Shown here one piece after another: positions 43,901 to 52,073 of a DNA stretch of 64,000 nt. The stretch is from positions 6,040,001 to 6,104,000 of the forward strand of contig NC_070567.1 of NCBI RefSeq assembly GCF_026914185.1. Direction: 5' to 3'. Position numbers and translations under genes: made by a program. This DNA comes from Puccinia triticina (lineage: Eukaryota; Basidiomycota; Pucciniomycetes; Pucciniales; Pucciniaceae). The notes beneath the pieces were generated by a model. It did no database searches, was not told the DNA's origin, and was given only the letters and a program-made list of their open reading frames with translations. Every line of letters starts with the position of its first letter. Within the stretch, counting starts at the first letter, position 1.

Positions 43901-44942
43901 GTCGACTCAGAGGGGGGTTCAGACCTTGCGGTATGGCCTGATTGACGGGCTTAACCTTCCTTGAAACCGGCTTGTACTTCGTCGCGAACGTGAGAAACTC
44001 GCCGCGCGTCCACGTGTCCAGCAGCGCGACTTGCTCTTGAAACTTCAGGCCATGCTCCATCAACCTGTACGTGCGATGCTTGGCGCGATCTTCAAAGGGC
44101 GCCTTATCTGCGAAAGAAAAACGGGGCGAATGTCCTTTGCTCACAACTGTGGCACGCGGTAGGGTACGACAACTAGGTGTAGCATCACGCTCCGGAGGTG
44201 CACTTTGGTTGGAACTTACTTTCAGTCCAAAGTCCCTCCACGGTGCCCCAAATTCCACCTCACCGCCCTCACAAGATAAAGAAAATCGTAGATTCACCTC
44301 ATTGCGGAGGATCTTTAGTTTTTCCTCGTTGCGGAGGCTCGGGAGTTTAGGCTCATCGCGGAGTCTATCTAGATTAATCTCATTGCGGAGAACGCCATAG
44401 GACGTATCTAGTTTATTCTCTTTGCAGAGACGGGATTGAGACGCTAGTTTATTCTCGTTGCGGAGACGAGTTTGAGAAGATGGGAAGTCGCCTAAAACGG
44501 AAGATAGAGACGAACATCCGGCGAGGCTCACAGACGTGGCATGTAATGCTAATGACGACGTAGTAGAACCCTGGGAGGTGCATAACTGGGAGGAACTTAC
44601 TTCCTGTCTCCCAAACCTCCGCGAATTCCCCATATCCTCCATTCCACCCTGCTCCAATAAACCATCGCCGAAAGAAAACGCGCCAAGAGCCGCGCCAGAG
44701 AAAGGAAAAGAACCGTGAGAAAGAACGCCAAGAGAGCCGGAAAGAAGAAGTGACCTGAGATCTGAAGATATGTTTTTGAGAGGTTTAGTGTTTTCTTCAT
44801 GTTTTTTCGATTTGATATTTTGATTATTGGACGAGAAAATAGAACAAGGCCGGTGAATCTCTTGATGATGAGTTGATCCAGCGGCGCGTGGGCGAGATCC
44901 TAGATTAACACGGCCGCTTGACAGATCAACTTTACTCATAAA
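40956..44942 (-). CDS. Gypsy-2 Pol (RT-RNase H-integrase), -1 frame
   Basis: Open without stops for more than 1300 codons. In the fusion it starts F-F-MSKVDLSS right after the slippery site. An N-terminal region of roughly 300 residues is Ser-rich with a repeated LRNE-x-KL motif (44270-44475); this is far longer than in gypsy-1. Then come RT (VLKSNGRLRVVHDLQ, LPQGATNS, FIDDSG), RNase H (VDSSFHAAGAVL), the integrase HHCC finger (HRGTTETYRR ... CDACQKRD) and the DDE core (MDAVHLK, STDGGSEF, MVERDHG). Stop TAA 40956-40958 overlaps a GTAAGT motif. It appears intact and potentially active. Possible splice-like units lie inside it. Confidence 0.9.
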   Translation of the reverse strand, partial: FMSKVDLSSGRVNLGSRPRAAGSTHHQEIHRPCSIFSSNNQNIKSKKHEENTKPLKNISSDLRSLLLSGSLGVLSHGSFPFSGAALGAFSFGDGLLEQGGMEDMGNSRRFGRQEVSSSQLCTSQGSTTSSLALHATSVSLAGCSSLSSVLGDFPSSQTRLRNENKLASQSRLCKENKLDTSYGVLRNEINLDRLRDEPKLPSLRNEEKLKILRNEVNLRFSLSCEGGEVEFGAPWRDFGLKVSSNQSAPPERDATPSCRTLPRATVVSKGHSPRFSFADKAPFEDRAKHRTYRLMEHGLKFQEQVALLDTWTRGEFLTFATKYKPVSRKVKPVNQAIPQGLNPPLSRPPLSRDPYRPLPRSLAGPFVPRGRVTSERLEVVNFGPAGWLWPDELNLIRNVLAERNLAIAFTEKERGLLKDSYGLPYIIPVVEHEPWQKKRIPIPAAKLDEFIRLIRERVETGLYEQSTSSYSSPVFCVLKSNGRLRVVHDLQPLNKVTIKDAGVPPATEDFVESFAGRACYGLGDIMGGYDERALDPISRPLTTFDTPLGRFQLTRLPQGATNSVAVYQAQMMWILQEEIPNHAGIFIDDSGIKGPVSDYDNEVLPWHSGICCFIWEYATTLERVLFWIEESGLTVSASKLAACVLALEIVGHVVCKEGRRMAKTKVNKILSWPTPANATEIRGFLGVVVYVRIFIPSLSEICLPLRRLTRKDTDWIWSAECDAAFQKLKLIVGHDIVLVKIQYGPEAGKIKLAVDSSFHAAGAVLTQEDANGLDRPALYESLLFSDVESRYSQPKLELCGVARILKKLQTVLWGQHFELQVDAHSLIQMINSPSLPNAPMTRWVAFIQLFSFDIVHRPGKSFTMPDGLLRRPMEDDESIPESDFDEEDPLIRPRYAHAAGSREYTGFQEGYWRVMESFLATLMKPAGLNAKEFRALKRRSSEFFLQSGRLMKRGSPLPKIVVTIPAKQDKILIQLHEGLGHRGTTETYRRVVERFWWPSLKQAVAKWCQSCDACQKRDLRRPQEVHYPTGESTVFGRVSMDAVHLKASGAKYLIVARDDFSGWVEAKILNNLTSEAVATFLQEHWTMRYGLAQSYSTDGGSEFGGALADMLRALPGQHRVSTPYYPEGQGMVERDHGPLKAALVKLAGESGKNCRKFLPLVLFADRISTKRTTGYSPYELVFGQRAVLPLDLEMESFLGVDWESVKNTSDLLAARSLQLERSEETRGKAYKKMMESRDKSVRYWEEKRAGHQREPLKTGELVLAYNRSLEVQWGQLFAHRWNGPYRVVKQVQGGSYVLAELDGTELKRRFSADQVKRYFSRGGTGEQK
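44140..44245 (-). repeat. Donor-hairpin-acceptor unit 3 (inside pol)
   Basis: Same plan as unit 4, with inner stem TTTGG/CCAAA and AAAGTAAGT in the loop. GTAAGT-to-GTGAG spans 80 nt (44140-44219). The pol frame reads through. Confidence 0.6.
44270..44475 (-). repeat. In-frame LRNE-x-KL peptide repeats in gypsy-2 Pol
   Basis: About seven irregular repeats of the 7-10 residue motif L-R/C-N/D/K-E-x-K/N-L in tandem. On DNA they appear as AATCTCATTGCGGAG-like blocks. They are absent from gypsy-1. Possibly a coiled or spacer segment; function unknown. Confidence 0.65.
44527..44625 (-). repeat. Donor-hairpin-acceptor unit 2 (inside pol)
   Basis: GGAGG...AGGAAGTAAGTTCCT...CCTCC hairpin followed by TGCCACGTCTGTGAG. 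GTAAGT-to-GTGAG spans 74 nt (44527-44600), not a multiple of three; the pol frame reads through unspliced. Confidence 0.6.
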
Positions 44943-47071
44943 AAATGACGCCCTTCGACAGGGTCGTCGCGCGCCGTGCTCGAGCGCGTCAGGACCGCCT
45001 TCTTCCCATTGCCAGGAAATTCGCGCTCCCATCGCCCAGAGTCCGTCGCGCAGAGGGAAACTTCAATGCGCCTTCCCGTCGAATCTGGGAGCAAAATCCT
45101 CTCGCCAACCTCCGCGGAAAAACTGAGGGTCGCGTCGAAATCCATGAGAAAGGGACGGCCAAGAATCATGGGTCCGGCCATCCTCGTGATCCAAAAGTGA
45201 CAGGTGCCCACAATCGTTTTCCCGATGCGAAGCGGAACATCCTCCGCGACGCCGACCAACTCGCAGGCCTGATTGCCTATGCCATACACAGCAGAAGTGA
45301 AATTTACACGCGGGCTAATGTTGAATTTGTTAGCCATCGCGTCCGAGATTAGATTCAATTGAGAACCAGAATCTACAAGAGGGGAAGCGGTACTCTCCTC
45401 GTCTCCTACCAAGCACGGCAAGTAACCTAGCGGGCACGAGTAGAGCCGCGGCTCGAATCCGTTCGCCTTGAAATCCACGCCCTCAGCCAACGTACCGGAG
45501 GAAACCTTCAGCTCCTCGGATCCAACCTCGACGCGCTTGCGCGATACCCATCGCTTCATGCCTTCTGCAACAGAAGGCGCCACCGCTAAAAGCTCCGAAA
45601 CTGACAGGTCTGGAACCTTGAGGCCGGAAATCTTCTTGAGCACGCCCTCGACTGCGTTAGGATGATCCTTGGAGATACCACGCTCGAAGCGCACCTTGGG
45701 CGCAGCACTAGCAGGCTTGGCTGGCTGCTCAGAAGCGGGCTGCTCGACGGGAGAAGGGTCCACGACTGGAGAGGCAGGCACCCTCTCAAACAGTTCAGCT
45801 TCCATGTCTGAATCATCTCCATCAGAGGTGGAGTTACGCGCCAGGGATTTTTTTACAGGCTTCCGTGCAGCAGAAAGGGGAACTACAGGCGCCTTATAAG
45901 GCTTCGGCGCCTCGTGTTTCTTTCGCGCCGGGTCCGCCTCGTAGGATCCGGAAAAAGATTGAGAGGTGACAGCTGGGGGATACCAGGGATCGAGAGAGCC
46001 GCATGTAGCGCGAAACTCTGGCGTCACTACGCTAGCGGTTGGAGGAGGTTGAAAGGAGGCGACCACGTGTCGTATGGGCCGAGAAGAATCGAAAGGAATG
46101 AGTGCCCCATTGGGCAGGAAGAAATTGTTGCCTTTCTGTTCCACCAGATTGGCCTCTTTATCCTTCTTGAGCTCAAAACAACGCCCAGTGCCGTGTCCTT
46201 CGCGATGGCAGTAGTAACAAACCAAAGGGCCGCGCTCCGAGGGCAGTACCTTTCCAGAGGGTTGAGAAGACTGAGCCGTGAATTTCTGCTCAAGGCGCTG
46301 TTCAAATGACTGCAGCATCTGCGAAATCTCGTCGACGGTGGCTGGAGCTTTTACGGGCACAATTGAACCTGTGGGGCGTCGGTCTTGCTCCATCTTCTGC
46401 ATGACATCATTACCCTGCTTGAAAGGGCCAACGGGAACCGACGTTGAGGTCTTGGGATCTTCAAAAGTGAGAGCCGTCTGACCCTTCATCACATCCGCGA
46501 CCGCTTCCTTCAGGATTTCAAAGGAGGGCAGCTTGTGCCTGTTGTCGAGGGTGGTGATCATGGTCTTCGCCTTGATGAGGTGATCGCGGACGCGCTCCTG
46601 AACGCCAGCAGAGAAGGACCGGTAGTAGAGCGTCCTCACTTCCTCCACGGAGTCGATGTGAGATTTGCGCAACAAGTAAGATTGGATCGGCTCCCAGACA
46701 CGCCGAAAGTCTTGATAATCGACAACGGAGGAGACGCCTCCTTTCGTGGCCCACGAATGAGTCAAAGCCTCCAAATCCGGCAGCGTAAAGCGCGCCGTGT
46801 CGACCTGACCCCAGTACGCAAGCATGGAAGCCTTGAGAGAGGACCAAACCGGAGGATCGTAACCGTCTAGGGTTTCCAACACGTCCTTGACTTCGGCCTT
46901 GCGCACGAAAAACCTCACTTGTTGCGCCATGTCGAATTCTGACGCGCCATCCAAATCCGCGGCCAACTGATAGTCCGACAAGAAACGTTCGACATGTGTA
47001 CCATTGAAACCCAAAGCCTTATCCTGTGGCTTGATTTTCACGCGTCTCACACCACCTCCTGCATCGGCCAT
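44936..47071 (-). CDS. Gypsy-2 Gag-protease polyprotein
   Basis: I chose ATG 47071 (MADAGGGVRR), the first ATG after the leader. The frame is open further upstream to 47158 only from a GTG. 711 residues. The Gag core is near residues 10-220, a CCHC knuckle (CYYCHREGHGTGRC) lies in the middle, and an aspartic protease (LVDSGSQLNLIS) lies near the C-terminus. It ends H-F-L then TGA, with the codons forming U UUU UUA. Role as for gypsy-1: particle formation and proteolytic maturation. Apparently intact. Confidence 0.9.
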   Translation of the reverse strand: MADAGGGVRRVKIKPQDKALGFNGTHVERFLSDYQLAADLDGASEFDMAQQVRFFVRKAEVKDVLETLDGYDPPVWSSLKASMLAYWGQVDTARFTLPDLEALTHSWATKGGVSSVVDYQDFRRVWEPIQSYLLRKSHIDSVEEVRTLYYRSFSAGVQERVRDHLIKAKTMITTLDNRHKLPSFEILKEAVADVMKGQTALTFEDPKTSTSVPVGPFKQGNDVMQKMEQDRRPTGSIVPVKAPATVDEISQMLQSFEQRLEQKFTAQSSQPSGKVLPSERGPLVCYYCHREGHGTGRCFELKKDKEANLVEQKGNNFFLPNGALIPFDSSRPIRHVVASFQPPPTASVVTPEFRATCGSLDPWYPPAVTSQSFSGSYEADPARKKHEAPKPYKAPVVPLSAARKPVKKSLARNSTSDGDDSDMEAELFERVPASPVVDPSPVEQPASEQPAKPASAAPKVRFERGISKDHPNAVEGVLKKISGLKVPDLSVSELLAVAPSVAEGMKRWVSRKRVEVGSEELKVSSGTLAEGVDFKANGFEPRLYSCPLGYLPCLVGDEESTASPLVDSGSQLNLISDAMANKFNISPRVNFTSAVYGIGNQACELVGVAEDVPLRIGKTIVGTCHFWITRMAGPMILGRPFLMDFDATLSFSAEVGERILLPDSTGRRIEVSLCATDSGRWEREFPGNGKKAVLTRSSTARDDPVEGRHFL
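44939..44945 (-). promoter_or_regulatory. -1 frameshift slippery site of gypsy-2 (U UUU UUA)
   Basis: TTTTTTA in gag-pro phase, followed at once by TGA. Downstream RNA can form a long stem: GTTGATC (44930-44924) with GATCAAC (44878-44872), and AGCGGC (44918-44913) with GCCGCT (44885-44880). The stop also overlaps an ATG (A-TGA), so termination-reinitiation is an alternative here, but gypsy-1 lacks that ATG. Confidence 0.8.
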
Positions 47072-47126
47072 CGCGACTGACTGAAAAATGCGGCCTGGAA
47101 TCGAGAGAGAAAGCGCTTCCGAGGGG

Positions 47127-47225
47127 CTCACAATTGTGGCAATGTAATGCTTTGACACGAGCGTAGAAAAACCCTAGGAGGTGCACAATTGGGAGGACTT
47201 ACTTTTAGTCTCCTGTGCCTCCGCG
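47127..47225 (-). repeat. Donor-hairpin-acceptor unit 1 (gag leader)
   Basis: GGAGGCACAGGAG...AAAGTAAGT...CTCC...GTGCACCTCC hairpin followed by TGCCACAATTGTGAG. GTAAGT-to-GTGAG spans 76 nt (47127-47202), just upstream of the gag ATG at 47071. It could be a leader intron. Confidence 0.6.
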
Positions 47226-47311
47226 ACTGAACACTAAAAAAAAAGAAAAGAAAAGAAATCGAAGTTTGAAGAGTTGACCGCCAAGCGTCTCGAAACCGTG
47301 AAAATCGGCGA

Positions 47312-47358
47312 GACTGTAAATCTTGAGGTCGCTGGTTCGATCCCGGCTCGGGGGACCA
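47312..47358 (-). promoter_or_regulatory. Primer-binding region complementary to tRNA-Tyr, unusually long
   Basis: Two nt after the LTR end (47361), the element sense strand begins TGGTCCCCCGAGCC and continues as the complement of a tRNA 3' half. The + strand reads GACTGTAAATCTTGAGG (anticodon GTA), then GGTTCGATCC (T arm), then an acceptor strand and CCA. The anticodon-arm sequence equals spliced eukaryotic tRNA-Tyr, without the usual intron and with CCA. The 5' tRNA half (47265-47311) is degenerate. Confidence 0.75.
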
Positions 47359-47360
47359 AA

Positions 47361-48202
47361 TGTGGAACTCCGTCCGTGCCAAGCGGCGGCAGTTGTTGGA
47401 GGGGAAAAGTTTGGGGGAATGCCCTCCGGGAATTGGTCGCTGAAAAAGTGGGGGAATCTATGAGCAATGGGGTATGGGGGTGTTTGATTTACGACGGCGT
47501 TGAGCGCGCGTCGGCGGGGTTGTGAGTTGAAAAGGGGAGGAGGAGAAAACTGGGAAGAATGAGGGAAGTTTGGGGATGTCGGGGTCGTCGAAGTGCGCCG
47601 GAAAGCGGGGTCAGGAAGAATGAGGATCGACAAGAAAACGCCACGTGCGTGATGAAAGAGTATCCCAATCGTTGGGATGGATAAGGCTCAGAAGGCGCTC
47701 AGAGTGCACTGATAAGGTGATCGGTAAAATTTTTGATAGGAAAATTATGGTTCAGAGTCTTCCCATGCTGTCCCATCATCTGAGTTCAAACTGAACTCAG
47801 ACTCCGGGCGCAGCACGCAGCGGGACCTTCATCATACACCCACGCACGCAACAAAACAAAAAAAAGAGAGAAAACAGACAAAAGGAAACAAAACCAAAAC
47901 AAAAACCCACACATAAACAAAACACAAACCAAACCAACCCAGCACATAGCACAACCATCCAACACGCGCGTATGAGAAATGAAACAAACAACTGAGAGCA
48001 AAAAAATAAAAGAAAGAAAGGAAACAAAAGAAAAGATCCAAAACCAATTGTAGAAAGGGAACCAGCGCGCCAAAGATCAGGAAAGATTGAGTCCTGAAAC
48101 GGGTTACATCCGGGAAAATTGATCCTCCACGCGTCTTGATGTCTTCCGCGCGCCGTCGCGAGTTTCGAAGTTGACCCCGCTTGTACAAGATTGAACACCA
48201 CA
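47361..48202 (-). repeat. Gypsy-2 5' LTR
   Basis: 842 bp on the minus strand, starting TGTGGTGTTC and ending GTTCCACA, directly before a primer-binding site. The first 557 bp recur at 40202-40758. It contains a T-rich region that yields spurious hydrophobic ORFs. Confidence 0.75.
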
Positions 48203-48335
48203 ACGCCCTCGGGATTATCCGACCACAAGGGCACCCCCTTTTATATGTGTTCCACCAGCAAGCTGGCCTCAAGCCCTTGACTCTGCCCTGATACATACAT
48301 GTATCCTTGACAACAATCGTACCGCCACGCCGCCC

Positions 48336-49170
48336 ATGGATGTTTCACCTACGCGGCACCAACTACAACTCAACAGCATGAACTTTTCTTCTTCAACCAA
48401 TACCTCAAAAAATCTCCCCATCCGTCCAGATCACCAGCCACACCAATTAGAAAATCAACCAGCTCCAAACCCTCACTATTTCTTGCCGTCAAACCAGCAA
48501 CCCCAAGGCCTCAGCCTTCTCACACTCCCTGCCCCCCTCGCCCAGGCTCAGAGATCTTGGCCAATTGCGGGCCCAGTTTGTCAGCATCAAGGCCAACGTC
48601 ACCAGCGGCTGTCGATGAAGCAACGCACATTGATCCCCCGTCTCTCCCTAGGCTCAAGGCCAATGTCACCGGCGGCCGTCAATGAAGAGACGCACATCAA
48701 TTCCCCTTCTCTTGCTGGACGGGATCAGCTCAATGGACACCTTGTGCGTCTACGACCCGGTCCGTCTTATCAGCCGGAACAACAAGAGCGTGATGAAAAC
48801 ACCCGTCAAACTGCACTTTGACCCGGTGGGTGCGGGGGAGGACCGGAAGGAGCTGATGAGCTCGCAGGCCGGGGTGGGCGGGAAGGGCCACATCAAGGTG
48901 CCGAGTGAGCTGATGGAGATGTTCCTGTACAAATACGGGCCCAGGAAGATGCTCTTGGATGTCTGCCTGGGCTCGGAGCAGAACACACACAACAGGAATC
49001 TGCTCTCCAGTGGGCTTTGGTCTCATAATCAATGTGACAAAGGAGGTCGAGTGTCCCTGAGAGCCCACCTCCTCCCCCACCCCCCTCAAGCACCTCTGGA
49101 CGGCCCTGCAGCAGCCACACAAGAAACAAAGCTCATCAATCACCAACTTTGGCTTTGCCAAACGCTTTGA
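48336..49170 (+). CDS. Unidentified open region, possibly a captured gene fragment
   Basis: Two overlapping frames. 48336-48821 starts at ATG and is Pro/Gln/Ser-rich. 48682-49170 has G/C-ending codons and ordinary composition (DPVRLISRNNKSVMK, PSELMEMFLYKYGP). A 50-60-bp segment near 48587 is repeated at 48654 (GCCAAYGTCACCRGCGGC). I do not recognise any domain. It lies between gypsy-2 and a Helitron-like 3' end at 50181, so capture by a Helitron is conceivable. Confidence 0.3.
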
Positions 49171-49645
49171 GGATCACACCAATGGTTTATGGCCACCACA
49201 TGTTATGATGTTACTCGCCCTGCTACTCCGCACCCAAACTGGTTTTCCAGGGCCCTTCTAATGTTTAGAGCAATGTTGTCAACAACCTGTTATGTCAGCG
49301 AGTTTAAGATGACATTACCCGTTGTTTCAAATGGTAGAATTGTTTCAGCCACCTTTTGTCTTCAGGCACTGGGAGTAGTTCAACAAGCAAAGATCAACCG
49401 GGTCAGTTGCCCTGAAATCTTCTGATGGCCGGCCGCGCGCTTGCGCCTACTGGATTGCCAACTTCAAGGCCGCGCGCAAAGAAGCCTGCAAAGCCCTTGC
49501 CAGTTGCAGATTAAAACAAGAGTTGTAGATTGCTCCATCCTGATCCCCCACCTATTGATGTGATGTATTACTATTTTTATTTTATGTATGTATGCATGGG
49601 CTATATGGCAACAGAATGAAATAAAGCATCATGGTTCATGAGTCT

Positions 49646-49787
49646 ATCTCCTTACGTAATCTGGTATTTTCCTGAAACAAAGGTGGTTCTACAATTAGCA
49701 GCATGGCACAATCATGTCTCCTTATGTAATCTGGTATTTTCCTGAAACAAAGGTGGTTCTACAATTAGCAGCATGGCACAATCATGT
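49646..49787 (+). repeat. 71-bp tandem duplication
   Basis: TCTCCTTAYGTAATCTGG through ATGGCACAATCATG occurs at 49646-49716 and 49717-49787 with one difference noted. Confidence 0.85.
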
Positions 49788-50156
49788 GATATGTTTTTAT
49801 GCTTTTAACTTTAAGGATCCCAAGTGACAACAGTAGCACATTCAGCTATTAGGGAGGTTTGTGTTGGCCAAAATGGACTGTTGAAGCAGTCTGCACGTGC
49901 AACTTCCAGCAAGGTTGATGAATTGTAAATTGCTCCTAAAGTGGAGCTTCCCACCAACACCTTGCTGCTTTCTCAGGTTAAACCAAAGCTGTAGCTGATG
50001 GTTTTGGATTAAAATACTTTCATGAGCAGTACATGAACCCCCTAATTCCATGAAGAGTTTGTTTGAAAGGTGAGGCGTAAAAATTGAGTTGATGCAAACA
50101 ACAACATAAATAATTCATGCAGCCTAAAAAATGAAAACAGGCTCTGGGGTGCTGCA

Positions 50157-50181
50157 GCGGCGCAGCCGCCTTGGCCTCTAG
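50157..50181 (+). mobile_element. Helitron-like 3' terminus, second copy
   Basis: GCGGC-GCA-GCCGC hairpin (50157-50169), then CTTGGCCT and CTAG (50178-50181) followed by T. Its last ~17 bases match the terminus at 25325-25341. Confidence 0.6.
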
Positions 50182-50857
50182 TATATATTAAATAGAATTT
50201 TCATACAGTATTGTTGTTGGTGCCACTTTTGAAAAAGTGAGTGCCAGCCGGCGCCTCAAAAATGCCAGAAGCTGGCGCCTTTGGCTTGGGGCACCAAGGG
50301 GCACCAGGGCACCTGGTTTTTCTTGGTAAAATTGTAAAATGGCTTTTTTTTGCAGTTTTCACACTTGGAGTCTTCTTTTCTAGTTTTTTTGCCGTAACTT
50401 TTCCTTTTTCATTGAGCTAGTAATGGGTCTCCTTGAAGATGTAGTTCTATTTGAGACATCATTTTCAACTTTTTTGGCAAAATTCAATTTAGATTTTTGG
50501 TCTTCATTGTGGCCAGCATTTAAAACAGTCCCAAAACTCCAGCAGCATGAGGAACAATCTGCAGGAGACCAATAGCAAGTTTGTTCAGCAATTCTGAATC
50601 TACCGTGTGAGCCAGTACTGTAGTGGGTTGTTAGAGGTATTTGAGTTGAAATGATAAAGCAAATTGTAGTAGCAATCAATAACATATTTAAGAAGAGGGC
50701 CATCAGTGATTAAGATCCCATCATTGATGGTCCTGGGACTTTAAAACTTGATTCAATCCGTTTTTAACAAGTGATACTCTTTCCCAGCACTTGGCCTTCC
50801 TGAGTGTGTGCCAACCCCTACTTTGACAAAAAGTGTGAACCTTGGTGCGGGGCGGGC
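50182..50857. other. No confident gene
   Basis: AT-rich; contains GGCGCC/GGCACC repeats near 50230-50310. The minus-strand open frame at 50380-50703 has no recognisable domain. Confidence 0.45.
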
Positions 50858-51462
50858 ACTACATTAAATCCCTCACGTTCTGACCAATCATAGTCACTCA
50901 TTCAGATGTTATCTTCTACATGTGACCAACCACATTCACTCATTCAACTTCTCCTGTAGATAAAATCCCTCATCCAGGGGCTTCCTTGTAGCTGAATTCC
51001 CTCACATTTTTCTATATAAGGGGCACTCTTCTCCCTCAGTTGTCAGCTCCTCAGCTCAGTACTCACCAGTTATTTACATACCACCCTCACCATCACCACA
51101 AGTTGCAACCCTTATATTTGCAAATAACCACTCAACTCACTCTCAACTCTTACATACCCGTAACAGAAGGAGTTCTTTACTCACCCATTACAGTACACCC
51201 AACATACACAAGAACAACAACCCTTACACATACATAACAAACTTACATACATTTAACAACCCTTATATTAGCAATCACAACTCATTATATGGTGTCATCA
51301 ACACATTCATCTTGAACCAACCACTCCTATCACTTGATTAAAAATTGCCAAGCTTACCTTGGTGGGTCTTGTTATCTGATAGTCAGAAGGGCAGAGCTTG
51401 CAACTCCTTCATCCCCTTCTCCATTCAGCAAAAGGGTTTCACAACCACTTTTGAGTCTTACA
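50858..51462 (+). repeat. Truncated LTR of the gypsy-1 family (3' part)
   Basis: It matches gypsy-1 LTR from about position 1389 to its end: ATTAAATCCCTCA, a TATATAAGG box near 51012-51020, TTGCCAAGCTTACCTTGG, and the terminal TTTTGAGTCTTACA at 51462. It lacks the first ~290 bp, most of which is found at 37799-38017. Confidence 0.7.
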
Positions 51463-51486
51463 CCGCGGTGATTATGTCTCAAGCAA

Positions 51487-51850
51487 TACATGAAAATGTA
51501 TGAATTGGCCCAAAAAGGCCATTCCCTGGTGCCCTTCAACACTGCAAAAAAAAACTGTGTCAACTGTGAGCAGTTGACATGCGGTAACTCTGAGGAAGCT
51601 TGTGGTGTTACACCAGCCTTACCCAAGGTTTGACTCAACCAAAGCGTCAATGCACAGTGAAGTCACTGTGCACCTTGCACAGTGAAGTCACTGTGCACCT
51701 TGCACAGTGACTGTGCCAACAAAGGCACTTGTGCATTCAGGTGGAGTTACAATGGTAGCTTGGCTTGAGTATCCTGCATGTCAACTGCAAGCAGTTGACC
51801 AAGTTTTTTTTGCAGTGCAATGTATGAATTTAGCCAAAATTCCAGATTTT
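51487..51850. repeat. Imperfect foldback with a central tandem palindrome
   Basis: Arms share ACTGCAAAAAAAAACT and GTCAACTG...CAGTTGACATGC in inverted order. The centre (51656-51717) is a tandem array of TGCACAGTGAAGTCACTGTGCA palindromes. Confidence 0.6.
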
Positions 51851-52073
51851 ACATTACCCACATTTATAGGGGCTTTCCAGGGTCCTAGTTGCTCTCATGC
51901 TTGATAATTGTGTGTTTTTATGAAATTGAGTTGAACAGGTGGTTTATCAATTGGATTACAATCAAGAGCTGTAGGAGCTATCATTTAGCAGAGAAGGAGC
52001 TCTTTTAATGTGATGAGATTAAAGGGACGGGACATCCGTTGTGCCGCTTTCGGGAATATCGTGAATTCCAATG

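Larger units (their letters stand above)
40202..48202 (-). mobile_element. Gypsy-2, Ty3/gypsy LTR retrotransposon (about 8.0 kb)
   Basis: Minus-strand element: 5' LTR 47361-48202, tRNA-Tyr-like primer region, gag-pro 47071-44936, pol to 40956, purine tract and a truncated 3' LTR. Related to gypsy-1 in gene order, RT (FIDD box) and frameshift site. Both ORFs lack internal stops. No target duplication is visible (flanks ATCCG and ACGCC), consistent with rearrangement at the 3' end. Confidence 0.85.

Noticed and set aside
41289..44718. Many + strand ORFs of 60-125 codons opposite gypsy-2 pol
   Set aside because: Shadows of the intact minus-strand pol frame, whose domains are clear.
47265..47358. 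A functional + strand tRNA-Tyr gene
   Set aside because: CCA is encoded, the expected intron is absent and the 5' half does not form acceptor or D stems. It sits exactly at the primer-binding position of an LTR element.
47205..47633. Minus-strand ORF of 142 codons over the gypsy-2 leader
   Set aside because: It runs through the antisense tRNA-Tyr-like region and LTR end. Such frames (with SRDRTSDLK-type peptides) are a known artefact of antisense tRNA.
48730..49161. Minus-strand ORFs opposite the 48.7-49.2 kb region
   Set aside because: The + strand frame has more natural codon use; the antisense frames look like shadows.
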